From: a virus
DNA length: 23,557 nt
IMG/VR virus record: IMGVR_UViG_3300025769_000858
Location: 1 to 23,557 of that record
Direction: 5' to 3' (one strand)
The notes under the pieces were generated by a model that did no database searches, was not told the origin of the DNA, and saw only the letters and a program-made list of their open reading frames with translations. The stretch's first letter is position 1; each line of letters begins with the position of its first letter. The translations under genes were made by a program, and so were the position numbers. This document shows positions 1 through 8,578 of the stretch, one piece after another.

Positions 1-497
1 AGTTCCTGTGTGACAGAGACATCGCCGGCTGCGTCGAAAGCAAAAATCTTGTTCGCGCGATCCACCGCGCCGATTGCAAATTCTGTTGAGGAAATTGTGT
101 TTGTTTTTGACGCCTTGATCGAACGGTCCAACTCCTCCTGCAACCCTTGGGTAATCATGGTCAGGCGATCGAGTCCGTCTTCGTGGCTCTCGGCCGGGAA
201 CGGATCGTTCTCGACGTAGTCGGTCCCCTGTGTCAGCGCCAGGTTACGCCGCAGCACCACAGTCTCACCAGATGCCGGGATGTTTCCGGCGGTAAACGTG
301 ACCGTGCCGCCAGCATCGGCGCCGGCCCCGCTGACGGTGTAATGCGTGGTCAGCGTCTTCGTCGTTTCCGTGCCGGTAGACGAGCGGATGATGACCTGCA
401 TCTCGCTGTCCGCGAAAATCTTGAATGTATACGCGAACGCAGTTTGACTACCTGTACCTGAGTAGCTGACTTTGGTTGTCGTTGAGCTAATCGTCAT
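1..497 (-). CDS. Tail fibre/spike protein, T7 gp17-like N-terminal domain (partial, 3' end outside window)
   Basis: An open frame of 165 codons starts with ATG at 497 and runs off the left edge with no stop. AAGGA lies 9 nt upstream, and the start overlaps the stop of the 997-residue gene as ATGA. The protein begins MTISSTTTKVSYSGTGSQTA. It then shows the hallmarks of podovirus fibre N-termini: a Y-x-F-x-IF strand near residue 24, a DYV-ENDPFPAESHEDGLDR stretch near 95-112, and LTMITQGLQEEL, which starts a helical connector. In T7-like phages this domain anchors the fibre to the tail tube. The receptor-binding C-terminus, the part that sets host range, is missing here. The position after the internal virion proteins fits the T7 order. 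The domain class is recognised from pattern; I could not run a search. Confidence 0.88.
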   Translation of the reverse strand, partial: MTISSTTTKVSYSGTGSQTAFAYTFKIFADSEMQVIIRSSTGTETTKTLTTHYTVSGAGADAGGTVTFTAGNIPASGETVVLRRNLALTQGTDYVENDPFPAESHEDGLDRLTMITQGLQEELDRSIKASKTNTISSTEFAIGAVDRANKIFAFDAAGDVSVTQE

Positions 498-3487
498 TGT
501 TGTAATCCTTCACCGAGGGCTTCCTTTTCCGCCGTTTCCTGCGCAGCGCGTTTCTGAATAAATTGTTGCAAAGCCCCGCTACTGCCGATCGTCTCTGCTA
601 GTGCGAGTCGTTTTGCTTTGAGGTAGGCGCCGCCCAACTTGTTGCGCAGCAGATCGCGGATATCGTTGTTTCCCTTTTCCGCCGCCTCAATCATCATTTT
701 GATTTCGGGTTCTTTGACCAGTTCACCAATCGCATTCTCGGCTAATTTTCCTGTTCGCTTTTGCAGCTGATAGCGCATCTCATCGGGCAACTGGATAGGC
801 TCGTCCAAGCCAGGAATGTTGATTTCCCGACTGAAGTTGCGGGACGCGATGCCCTTTGCGGCATTGATGGCACGGATTACCGGCGATGTTTTTTCGCGGC
901 TCAAATACGCCGGCGATATAAAATCCGGTCCCAGTGCCAGGTTGCGTTTGCCATCTTCCTCAAGCACGCCGAGGTAGATGTCATTACCCAACATATCGAC
1001 CCGCGGCTTCAAATCAGCCGACAGGCCCGGTATCTGTTTTTTGGCATTTTCAATAAAGCCTTTGGCGTCGTTCAGCAGCGGATCATTCAAACGTTCTGCG
1101 TAGCCAAGGACGCGAGGCACGGTCGATTGCAACATATCTTCCACAGTTTTTACGCCGTAGCGTTCTGGGTCAGCGATCGAGCGACCAAGATTTGCAAACC
1201 CCTGCATGAAGGTTTTATTGGAAAGATTGTAAACGGTAGCGCCTAACGCAGCCCCAACGACATTATTAAACGTTGGGTCTTCGCCATCAGTTGCGACCCC
1301 GATTGTTGCGGCGTCAGCCCACGCCCCAAGAATTGAGGACAACGGTTCGACCCCGGCATAGCTAACATAAACACCACCGACCCTGATGCTATACGGTTGC
1401 CAATTTTTGAGGCGCAACGCCTCTCTCGCACGCGGATCTGATGGACCGCCGCCGGTGATGTCGCCGGTCAGGGCTAAACTAAAAGCGGTCATTCCCACAC
1501 TCGTACCCAGCGCAATGCGGGCAACGGCCTCATCTTTTTGCTTGCCGCCGGCACGGATCATTGCGCCGGTATTACCCCACCAAATACCCAGCGGTGTGCG
1601 ATCAACAAAAGTGTATTTGGCACTGTTGTAAGGCGTTTTAATAAACGGAAACATAATGCGCATCATTGGTGCGCGCGTTATGTACTGAATTGATTTGCCT
1701 AATGTGTCCAAGTCGCTCTGTAGGGTCTGGTATTTGGCAACCGCCTCAACTTTTTCCAATGCAATCACGGGGGGATCAGCCATAAATTCGGCGACATAAT
1801 CAACCAGGTCGTCGCCCTTTAATCCGCGGGCCTCTCCGCCCATCATGGCTTGTTTGTACATTTCTCCGCGGGCGGCAATGACTTTGAAAAACGTATCGCC
1901 GCCTTGCAGCGTGCGATAGCTTACGCGACCAAGCGTTAATATGTTCCCCAGCACATCAGCGCCGGTTGCCAGGATAGGGTTATTTTCAGCGTCAATACCC
2001 AGACCGCGCGCACTGAACGGTGCCGCCAGTTCTGATTGCGGCCGGTCCAGTTTAGACCCGCCAATGTCATCGCTCATGCTCATAAACGCGCGGCCGGATG
2101 CACCGAATGCCTCGCGCAGCGCCATGATTTGACCAAACATTTGTGCGTTCAAATCAGAGAACGTCGCTGTCTCTGCCGCGTTTGCGCCCATGCTACGCCG
2201 GATGCCACCGACCATAGCGCCGCCAACCATTTCAGCATTGGGCAGTATCAGCGTGTTTATAACGCCGCCCAGAATATTCTTGGATTGTGTGATTGGATTG
2301 GTCAGCAAGAAGTGATGCCACACTTCATATGCGGCGTTGCTGACACGTTTCCATTTGGACAGGCCGCGCGCAAAACCAAGTTTCTGCGTCGGATCTTCTA
2401 GCTTTAGATGATTAGCCGCGCGGCGGCGTACCTCTTCCATGCCGCCAAAATCGTCCAGCAATTTGGTGAGATCACGGCCGCGCATACGATCAGCGTTAAC
2501 CAATTCGTTGACGTCTTCACTTACTGGCCGCGCACGCGCCGGCACACGCATCGCTGATACGGTGCGAGCGTATTCTGTCTGCGCGCCTTTGTATTGCCGC
2601 TGCATATTAGCGACAAATTCCTGCTGGTATAAAAACGCCGCTAGCTGTTCCGGCCCGCCGACCTCCGCAGCCTCGGCCAGTTTGTCGAGTTTGCCAAGCT
2701 CGCCCATCAGAATATCTTTTGCGGCCAGCATGGTTTCTGCCATGCCCAGCCCTTTGACCTCAATGCCTTGCCCAACTTCACGACTGAGTAAGGCCCGCGC
2801 CACTTCTTCAACCCGCTTTTCACTGGCGCCGATCAGGTCAGCCATTTGCCGGGTGGTTTGCAGCGTTATGACGCCGCGCTTGTCTTCATTGATTTTGCCG
2901 GCGTATAGCTGGCTGATTGTCTCAACGCGTTCAAGGACGCCAGCCTCGTCCACCATTTTTTCGCTATTGAAATCAGTCAGCCCACCTTCAAGCAGTGCCT
3001 CGCGTTCCTTGGGCGCCGCGATAAGGATTTGGCCTTCGTCATCAGTGACATTGATATAACGCGCGTAGGGGTCCGGCGTTTCCAATACTGCTGCCCGCGC
3101 ATTGGGCGCTTCCAGGGCAGACGTCTCATCAATCGGGTTAGCGTTGAGGTCAACCTCGTCAGATGCGACAGGCTCCGGCTCTGTAGGTATTGGATTTGTT
3201 TCTGGCGCCGGGGCCGCTTCAGCGGGCGCCGGTTCCGTTGTGTTTACCTCTGGCTCTGCCGCTCTTTGCTCCTGCAATTCCTGCGACTTTTTGCGAGCGC
3301 GTGACAGCACGTTGTCGCCGGTTTGATCAGCAACAGCGGCGCCTGAGTCAAAGAGTTTATCAATGCCCTGCGTCACGCGGCGCGTAACTGCTGGCGGCAA
3401 ACGCATACCGGCTACTTGCGTGCCGTCAGGTTGCGGCGGTGTATTAGCGGTCCCCAGAAGGGAACCGCTTTGCGGATTAACAGCCAT
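494..3487 (-). CDS. Large internal virion / DNA ejection protein (gp16-position), 997 aa
   Basis: This is the largest gene of the window, with ATG at 3487 and GAGG 5 nt upstream. The N-terminus (about 75-125) is rich in Pro, Ala and Glu and looks disordered. Residues 180-380 are charged and helical. A conserved-looking block at about 388-430 contains HHFLLTNPITQSKNILGG. A second block at about 600-635 contains FPFIKTPYNSAKYTFVDRTP. Weakly hydrophobic Gly/Ala segments lie at about 655-675 and 740-755. I see no lysozyme or transglycosylase motif. Size, gene order (after the gp13/14/15-like genes and before the fibre) and the amphipathic segments point to a virion protein ejected with the DNA, like T7 gp16. 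Homology to gp16 itself is not visible. An intrinsic terminator lies between this gene and its upstream neighbour. The enzymatic role, if any, is unknown. Confidence 0.7.
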   Translation of the reverse strand: MAVNPQSGSLLGTANTPPQPDGTQVAGMRLPPAVTRRVTQGIDKLFDSGAAVADQTGDNVLSRARKKSQELQEQRAAEPEVNTTEPAPAEAAPAPETNPIPTEPEPVASDEVDLNANPIDETSALEAPNARAAVLETPDPYARYINVTDDEGQILIAAPKEREALLEGGLTDFNSEKMVDEAGVLERVETISQLYAGKINEDKRGVITLQTTRQMADLIGASEKRVEEVARALLSREVGQGIEVKGLGMAETMLAAKDILMGELGKLDKLAEAAEVGGPEQLAAFLYQQEFVANMQRQYKGAQTEYARTVSAMRVPARARPVSEDVNELVNADRMRGRDLTKLLDDFGGMEEVRRRAANHLKLEDPTQKLGFARGLSKWKRVSNAAYEVWHHFLLTNPITQSKNILGGVINTLILPNAEMVGGAMVGGIRRSMGANAAETATFSDLNAQMFGQIMALREAFGASGRAFMSMSDDIGGSKLDRPQSELAAPFSARGLGIDAENNPILATGADVLGNILTLGRVSYRTLQGGDTFFKVIAARGEMYKQAMMGGEARGLKGDDLVDYVAEFMADPPVIALEKVEAVAKYQTLQSDLDTLGKSIQYITRAPMMRIMFPFIKTPYNSAKYTFVDRTPLGIWWGNTGAMIRAGGKQKDEAVARIALGTSVGMTAFSLALTGDITGGGPSDPRAREALRLKNWQPYSIRVGGVYVSYAGVEPLSSILGAWADAATIGVATDGEDPTFNNVVGAALGATVYNLSNKTFMQGFANLGRSIADPERYGVKTVEDMLQSTVPRVLGYAERLNDPLLNDAKGFIENAKKQIPGLSADLKPRVDMLGNDIYLGVLEEDGKRNLALGPDFISPAYLSREKTSPVIRAINAAKGIASRNFSREINIPGLDEPIQLPDEMRYQLQKRTGKLAENAIGELVKEPEIKMMIEAAEKGNNDIRDLLRNKLGGAYLKAKRLALAETIGSSGALQQFIQKRAAQETAEKEALGEGLQQ

Positions 3488-3497
3488 ATTGCCTCAT

Positions 3498-3523
3498 AAA
3501 AAAAGGCACCCAGAAGGGTGCCT
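3498..3523 (-). terminator. Intrinsic terminator before the 997-aa virion gene
   Basis: Read on the minus strand, AGGCACCC-TTCT-GGGTGCCT forms an 8-bp perfect stem with a 4-nt loop, followed at once by seven T residues. On the plus strand the hairpin is not followed by T residues, so it acts only on leftward transcription. The T tract runs directly into the ATGAGG that holds the Shine-Dalgarno sequence of the 997-aa gene. That gene is therefore either expressed by read-through or antitermination, or reduced relative to upstream genes. Confidence 0.85.
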
Positions 3524-3546
3524 GTTGGTCGCGTTATGAACGCCGT

Positions 3547-3702
3547 CTATTCTTCAACGGCCTCGTTGAGAGGCGTCGGAACCTTCTCAAGGTTGCGCAG
3601 TGCTTGAAACAACTTTGCCTTGGGCGTCTGCGTTTGCGAACTCTCGCGCTGCCGCGTCGAGTTTGTCTCGGTCAACTTCTGGTCGTTCGAACCATCTGAC
3701 AT
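3547..3702 (-). CDS. Small ORF overlapping the end of the 798-aa gene, 51 aa, unknown function
   Basis: ATG at 3702 is preceded by GGAG 7 nt upstream (GGAGCGAAAAG-ATG). The frame runs 51 codons to TAG at 3547-3549. It begins MSDGSNDQKLTETNSTRQRE and ends LEKVPTPLNEAVEE. The first two thirds overlap the 798-aa gene in another frame (+1 relative to it). The last 13 codons fill what would otherwise be an intergenic gap before the terminator at 3498-3523. The good ribosome site, the hydrophilic composition and the filling of the gap argue for a real gene. The overlap and the small size argue for chance. An alternative is that the frame is reached by a +1 frameshift from the upstream gene, but I see no slippery site that would support this. 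Confidence 0.45.
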   Translation of the reverse strand: MSDGSNDQKLTETNSTRQRESSQTQTPKAKLFQALRNLEKVPTPLNEAVEE

Positions 3703-5983
3703 CTTTTCGCTCCGTTACCTTAAAGCCTTTGGGTACGATACCATTCTTTGGATTTTTAACATACTTTTCAAATTCTTTCATGCGTGGCGGCGACATGTAA
3801 ACATCGGAGCCATCAGATAATGGGTACTCAACAACCTGACCGCTTTCACCACGCATGTACCGCATACCCGATGAGAATGTGCCAGGCTTACCTTCCCGCA
3901 CACCGACGCCCACCGGATTTTTACTAGCCACCGCCTTTAAGGTTTCGTGATCGACAACTTGCTCGCCATCAATAACCCAGCTTTCCCAATGGAATCTTCC
4001 CAGGCTGGCGTCCTGTTCGCGACCGATCATACGGTATGCTTCAGCAACATTTCCGCGAAGTCCATCCTCTAAAGCCTCGGTTAACAACAACCCACGCGGA
4101 CCACGCATAACACCCTGCAAGCCTTCTTTGACAGTGGTGCCTTCCTTGCCAAAGCCATCGTAAATATTTGCGCCCTCAAAACGGCCGTCGTCCCATAAGT
4201 GCCTACTTTGTATTCGATCCATTACCAGGACGTCGTCGCGACCGCCAACCAGCAAGATAAAAGAAACCACCTTGTTATCGATGCCAGCGCCGTCTGTCAG
4301 ATCCATAAACGTGCGCCGAATTTGACCCGCAGACATATTAGTGTCGCCCATCATGGCATGAAGCGTTTGCAGAACTGTTTGGTCACTTCCATCAGGTTTT
4401 TTGGCAAGCTCTTGCAACAGCTTGCCCGCTGCGTTGACGTTCATCGTAACTTGTTTACCGGGCGAGCCTTCTGGCAATTTTTCGCGCATCATGTTTTGCC
4501 ATTGCGCTAAGTCTACGTCGTCAAACGTACCGTCTACAGCTTTTTGAATCAGGTCGCCCGCGTCTGCAATAATGTCGATGTAGGCACTCTCTTGCTGCAC
4601 AGGGCCGGCACCACGGGACAAAATGCCCCAGACAAAAAGATTTGCGGTGGTTTCAGCATCAGCTTCGCCAGACGAATACATGTCTCGCAATATCGAAACA
4701 TTGGCAAAACCTTCATCAACGCCCGCTTTCATTTCCGGCGACAGTTGTTGCAGTTTGTCAGCCATCGCTTCAGAAGATTGCGCGTAGTTAATCGCTTGCA
4801 TTGGTGGCACCGGCAAAAGATCGCCACCAAACGTGTCTTGCTGAAATGCGTTCCAATTTTCGATCGATGTTAACGCTTGCGGGTGCGCGGCCTTGGCTTC
4901 ATCAATAGCTAAGAAATTAGCTGGCTTGTTGGCGGCTGAGAATGCTTGGGTGACTTTGTATTGTGGTTGGGCGCCAGTACCGACTGACAGCAGCTGATGA
5001 GGAACCTTGTGCGCGCGTGCGCCTTCCGGTGCCATAGGTATATCCACAGGCCCAAGCCCAGAACTAAGAACCTGACCGCCGCCCATGCGGTCAACGGCTG
5101 CGCCAAGCGCGTTGTTTGCGCCTCTGGCAAGCGCCACTCCGCCTTGCACCGCTGCCGGTAGGGCCATGCCTAACCCAGCCCCGGCTACCGTGCCGACGCC
5201 GGTTGCAACCAGGTTTCGGCTGAGATCAAATTCTTTTTGCTGCTCTGCGGCAATTGCTGCTTGCTGACGCATCGCGTCGTCTAGGCTTGCGTAACCACCA
5301 CTCTCGACGCCTGTTGCTATCGCCGTCGGTATTAAGCTGCGGATGTAATTCATTACGCCCGCCTTGCCAGCAGACTTAAAAGCCAGACGCGCAAGGAACC
5401 CCGTACCCAAAGTACCAAGACTTAGATAGGTGCTTGGGCTGGTTGCTAGGTTTCCCAACATGCGTTTTGTGCCGGACCAAGTGCCGTCCGGTAGTTTGTC
5501 GTAACCTTGTAACAACGAGAAAAACGCAGCTTGCTGGCGCTCAGTCATGTTTTCGACTTCGTCAAAAAAACTCAGCTGCGTCTCAGGTCGATAATTATAG
5601 CGACCCATAAACTCCAAGCCCCACTGACCGATTTCGTCGTCGTTCAACTGGGGCGGCATTGTCAGGTCGCCACCAAAGTCGTCTTCTTTATAAAATCGAG
5701 CCTGCGCCATATCTGCTCTTGGGTTGCCGGTCTTACGCCGCTCCTGCGGCCGAACAAACAGCGAATAAAGCTCGCGTGATGCATCTATCCATAGCGCACG
5801 TTCGTTGTCGCTGAATCCCCGGAGTTCATCTATGACAGGATTGTCGGAGTTGAGATCTACGTTCTTGTCTTTCTCCGCGACAAATTCCGCGTCATATCCC
5901 TTTTCCTCCAACACCCGCGCCGCTTCTTCTTCGGCACCAGAGTTGGGGATGGCTTCGTTGTAAACTGACGTTGGAAAAATCAT
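3587..5983 (-). CDS. Internal virion / ejection protein with C-terminal HhH-GPD-like motif, 798 aa
   Basis: ATG at 5983 overlaps the stop of the 552-aa gene as ATGA. The N-terminal third (1-175) is acidic and hydrophilic. Residues 180-300 contain Gly/Ala-rich, weakly hydrophobic segments (about 183-225 and 258-300), as in ejection proteins that meet the membrane. The C-terminal half has the block FVWGILSRGAGPVQQESAYI (about 450-469). It also has GAGIDNKVVSFILLVGGRDD (565-584) followed by VLVMDR, in which K571 and D589 are 18 residues apart. That resembles the helix-hairpin-helix Lys...Asp signature of OGG1-type DNA glycosylases. The pattern also recalls an uncharacterised domain of phage polyvalent proteins (possibly DUF7178, from memory). 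Gene position suggests a virion protein. Glycosylase function is a hypothesis. Confidence 0.65.
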   Translation of the reverse strand: MIFPTSVYNEAIPNSGAEEEAARVLEEKGYDAEFVAEKDKNVDLNSDNPVIDELRGFSDNERALWIDASRELYSLFVRPQERRKTGNPRADMAQARFYKEDDFGGDLTMPPQLNDDEIGQWGLEFMGRYNYRPETQLSFFDEVENMTERQQAAFFSLLQGYDKLPDGTWSGTKRMLGNLATSPSTYLSLGTLGTGFLARLAFKSAGKAGVMNYIRSLIPTAIATGVESGGYASLDDAMRQQAAIAAEQQKEFDLSRNLVATGVGTVAGAGLGMALPAAVQGGVALARGANNALGAAVDRMGGGQVLSSGLGPVDIPMAPEGARAHKVPHQLLSVGTGAQPQYKVTQAFSAANKPANFLAIDEAKAAHPQALTSIENWNAFQQDTFGGDLLPVPPMQAINYAQSSEAMADKLQQLSPEMKAGVDEGFANVSILRDMYSSGEADAETTANLFVWGILSRGAGPVQQESAYIDIIADAGDLIQKAVDGTFDDVDLAQWQNMMREKLPEGSPGKQVTMNVNAAGKLLQELAKKPDGSDQTVLQTLHAMMGDTNMSAGQIRRTFMDLTDGAGIDNKVVSFILLVGGRDDVLVMDRIQSRHLWDDGRFEGANIYDGFGKEGTTVKEGLQGVMRGPRGLLLTEALEDGLRGNVAEAYRMIGREQDASLGRFHWESWVIDGEQVVDHETLKAVASKNPVGVGVREGKPGTFSSGMRYMRGESGQVVEYPLSDGSDVYMSPPRMKEFEKYVKNPKNGIVPKGFKVTERKDVRWFERPEVDRDKLDAAAREFANADAQGKVVSSTAQP

Positions 5984-7638
5984 TTTTTATTGAGCTTTTC
6001 TAGTTCAGCTGCTGCGTCTTTATCAACGCTGGTTTTGCTTGTGATGTAATTTTCAAGAATGCGCAGCTTGAACAGTTCCAAAGCCAGGCTTGACGCTTTG
6101 CCTTGGAAGGCTCGCTTCGTCTCCGTGCGCGATTCCTTAACATCCTCAACAGTCCACTCAGTCATCGGCTTATCTTTTGCTGCCCCCAATCGTGGCGGCA
6201 CCAGACTGCGCAGGTTTGTTCTCTGCCCCTGCTGTAATGCGTCAACGGCATTACGGAACGCTTGCGGAACCGCCACACCGTCATCAATGTCGGCTTCAAA
6301 TTGTGCGCGAATAACAGCTGCTTTTTCTTTTGCGCCAGGAAGAATGCTGTCCAGTATGCCACCGGACTGCGCCACCTGATCCAGCACGCTGCCGAATATC
6401 TTTTCTTGCTGCGCTTGTGGCGTTCTTGCTATCTGCGACCGCGCTCGGTTTTCAATGCGCTCCGCAGTATCAAGCGTCTGCGTTAGTCCGACCTGTCCAT
6501 AGGCTCTGTCTATAATTGCGTTAAGTTCTGCCTCACTATCAGCATCGCGTATTTCCTTGAAAAAATTGTTTAGTTCTTTGTTATCTACAATGATTGGGTC
6601 ATCGCTCGACTGAAGCATCCGTTCCAACGTTGTACGTTGCTTGTCATTGATTTCACCCGTTCCAAAATCGGTTTCAATATCGTACAGCGACGGTCGTTCG
6701 TTTTTTTTGCTATCCAAGCGATATTTTTGTATTTGCGCTGCATACGTCCGATATCTTTTGTTCTGTCGTTCTTCTAATTTTCTTTTCGCTGTGCGTTGTT
6801 CGCGATCGTCCGTAGCCAGTGCCTTGCTTTCCAATCGATTGGCTAAACGCAATGCCCGCTCGGTTAAATTTTGGCGATCTTCTGGTCCCAGATTTTTGTA
6901 GGATTCTGGGCTTTGTATCGCACTGAACACATTTTCCGCGGCCTCTGGGTCATCATTTTTTTCTGCTTGAAGCAGTTGCGCTTCAACCTGCAAAACGTCC
7001 GCTTTGCCTAAATACTTTTTGACCAAGTTAAATTCGTCTTTGGGGCCGATGTGTCCCATCAGCTTCAGATTCATTGCCTCTAAACGAACCTCACGTTCAA
7101 GGCGATCGCGGTCACTTGTGGTTGGTGCCGTAGACATCTCGACCGCTATTTGGTCAAGAGTGCGGTAGCTATTCGTAACTGCTGTCTCGGCCATTAAAGC
7201 GCGCGCAGTGGTGCGCACGTTTTTGGCGCCGTTCGCAATGATCGCTGATGTTTCAGCGCGCCAAGTTCTCTTGCCGCTGCCTGTCGTAAACGACAAACCT
7301 TCGATCCCGCCCTTGTCTACCCGCTCACGTTCTGAGGTGACGTAGCGATTAAAAACACGCTCCGCTTCTAATGGATCAGGAATAGTTTTCACCATCTCGC
7401 GCGCTGTCTCTACGGCTGATGTCATGTGACTTTTAGCTTTTGAAACCTCTGCCTGGTTGCGAATGGCGACTTCTTTTTCCAGCCATTGCTGACCGATGTT
7501 TGAAATCGTATTGCCCAACTGCGCAACCGCTTGGCCGGGTGCTGCCATCGCGCCAGCATTAAGCCGTGCGGAGAGCGGTCGCGCGCCGGACCCCGCAACA
7601 AAACCAGTTTGGGGCTGTTCAATTTTTGTAATTTTCAT
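5980..7638 (-). CDS. Internal virion protein, coiled-coil, gp15-position, 552 aa
   Basis: ATG at 7638 overlaps the preceding stop as ATGA, and its own stop overlaps the next start in the same way. The four genes between 3587 and 8578 are thus translationally coupled. After a Gly/Ala/Pro-rich N-terminus (1-45) the protein is almost entirely charged and helical. Long Glu/Lys/Arg-rich stretches, for example about 255-330, are compatible with coiled coils. No enzymatic motif or membrane segment is visible. In T7-like order this is the place of gp15, the middle component of the ejected core that helps build the trans-periplasmic channel. Assignment rests on position and composition, not on recognised homology. 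Confidence 0.6.
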   Translation of the reverse strand: MKITKIEQPQTGFVAGSGARPLSARLNAGAMAAPGQAVAQLGNTISNIGQQWLEKEVAIRNQAEVSKAKSHMTSAVETAREMVKTIPDPLEAERVFNRYVTSERERVDKGGIEGLSFTTGSGKRTWRAETSAIIANGAKNVRTTARALMAETAVTNSYRTLDQIAVEMSTAPTTSDRDRLEREVRLEAMNLKLMGHIGPKDEFNLVKKYLGKADVLQVEAQLLQAEKNDDPEAAENVFSAIQSPESYKNLGPEDRQNLTERALRLANRLESKALATDDREQRTAKRKLEERQNKRYRTYAAQIQKYRLDSKKNERPSLYDIETDFGTGEINDKQRTTLERMLQSSDDPIIVDNKELNNFFKEIRDADSEAELNAIIDRAYGQVGLTQTLDTAERIENRARSQIARTPQAQQEKIFGSVLDQVAQSGGILDSILPGAKEKAAVIRAQFEADIDDGVAVPQAFRNAVDALQQGQRTNLRSLVPPRLGAAKDKPMTEWTVEDVKESRTETKRAFQGKASSLALELFKLRILENYITSKTSVDKDAAAELEKLNKK

Positions 7639-8135
7639 GCGAACGCCATCGCCGCACGGTTGGCACTACCCAATATCGAACTGATCGCCTGAGTACGGGC
7701 TGCTTGCATTCTGGCGCGGCCTTCCATTCTGTTTAGGTTCGCGCTCAATCGGGAATCAACAGCTTGTTCGCGCATCGCAATCGCCTCGACCTCCGATTTG
7801 TAATATCTCTGCGCGATCGACTCTTCGATATTATTTGCGCTATCAAGCGCCACGTCCAAAGCCGTACCCGTCCCGGCAACCACACCGCTGGCGCCGTAAC
7901 GCGCCTGTTGCTCCATTATGAAATTTACGCCGAGTTCTTGAGTGCGCAAAGCATCGCGGTCAGCCTGGAGCATAGTTTGCTCGGCTGCTTGTTCAGCGAC
8001 CTTCGCGTTGCGTTCTTGGATTTTGGCGTTGTACTCAGCAGTCGCCTTCGCTGCCTTTCCGCTTTTCATCGCGCCACTGGCGGAAACCATTCCGCCAACG
8101 ACAGCGGTCCCCGCGGCGATATATGGAGCAACCAT
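7635..8135 (-). CDS. gp14-like internal virion protein, 166 aa
   Basis: ATG at 8135 overlaps the TAA of the gp13-like gene by one base (TAATG). The N-terminus is MVAPYIAAGTAVVGGMVSAS, a Gly/Ala-rich hydrophobic segment of about 22 residues that could insert into a membrane. It is followed by long Ala/Gln/Glu/Arg helices (about 25-75 and 110-150) and a conserved-looking GASGVVAGTGTALDV turn near 80-95. This layout is typical of small podovirus core proteins of the gp14 or internal virion protein B type. These leave the capsid first and form the outer-membrane part of the ejection channel. Size and neighbours agree with that role. Confidence 0.75.
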   Translation of the reverse strand: MVAPYIAAGTAVVGGMVSASGAMKSGKAAKATAEYNAKIQERNAKVAEQAAEQTMLQADRDALRTQELGVNFIMEQQARYGASGVVAGTGTALDVALDSANNIEESIAQRYYKSEVEAIAMREQAVDSRLSANLNRMEGRARMQAARTQAISSILGSANRAAMAFA

Positions 8136-8578
8136 TATTCTTTAACCCATGCAAAGCGCCAGTGATCGGCGCCATCTAATCCGAATTTGGGCATCAGCCC
8201 CTCCGCCTTCATGCCCATCCAGTAAGCAAAACGTTCAGCCGCGGGCCATCCCACTTGCACGTTGGCTTGCACCCGCCAAAACCCCTCACGCTCAATCAAA
8301 TGTCGCAGCCCCCATCGCACTGAACGCGCAACCGCAACCGGATGTTTATCGACGTCTGAACTTGTCACCAGCCACGTTTCGCCCACGCCAGGCCAAAGCT
8401 CAAACACGCCGCAAGACAGCATCGGTTTGTCATTAACCAATAATGTGTAACCCGGCCGCTCCATCAACGCCTCGGCGTTGTCGCGCCAGTATTGCTGCAC
8501 GGTGTCGTTCATAATGTAGGCGATATGATCTGCTTCGAAATCGACCCAATTACCGATCAAAGACTTCAAGCCTCGCAT
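8135..8578 (-). CDS. T7 gp13-like protein, GNAT-like fold, 147 aa
   Basis: The frame opens further upstream at TTG (8587), but the first ATG is at 8578. I choose the ATG; neither start has a clear Shine-Dalgarno sequence. Either way the gene begins inside the end of tail tubular gene B (stop at 8550), so it is probably translated by coupling. The sequence has GNAT-like features: GYTLLVNDKPMLSCGVFELW (a beta-hairpin), then PVAVARSVRWGLRHLI, a helix, then VQVGWPAAERFAYWMGMKAE. The last part resembles the xxNxxAxRFxExxGFxxEG element of acetyltransferases. T7 gp13-family proteins share this order and place, between the nozzle and the core proteins. They are needed for morphogenesis and need not be active enzymes. 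Confidence 0.75.
   Translation of the reverse strand: MRGLKSLIGNWVDFEADHIAYIMNDTVQQYWRDNAEALMERPGYTLLVNDKPMLSCGVFELWPGVGETWLVTSSDVDKHPVAVARSVRWGLRHLIEREGFWRVQANVQVGWPAAERFAYWMGMKAEGLMPKFGLDGADHWRFAWVKE

Noticed and set aside
1-497. Diversity-generating retroelement, suggested by the BPP-1-like gene order
   Set aside because: No reverse transcriptase or template/variable repeat pair is visible; the fibre C-terminus, where a variable repeat would be, lies outside the window.
2439-3059. 206-codon Ser-rich open frame on the plus strand
   Set aside because: It mirrors the codon pattern of the 997-aa gene; low-complexity Ser/Pro content and no ribosome site.
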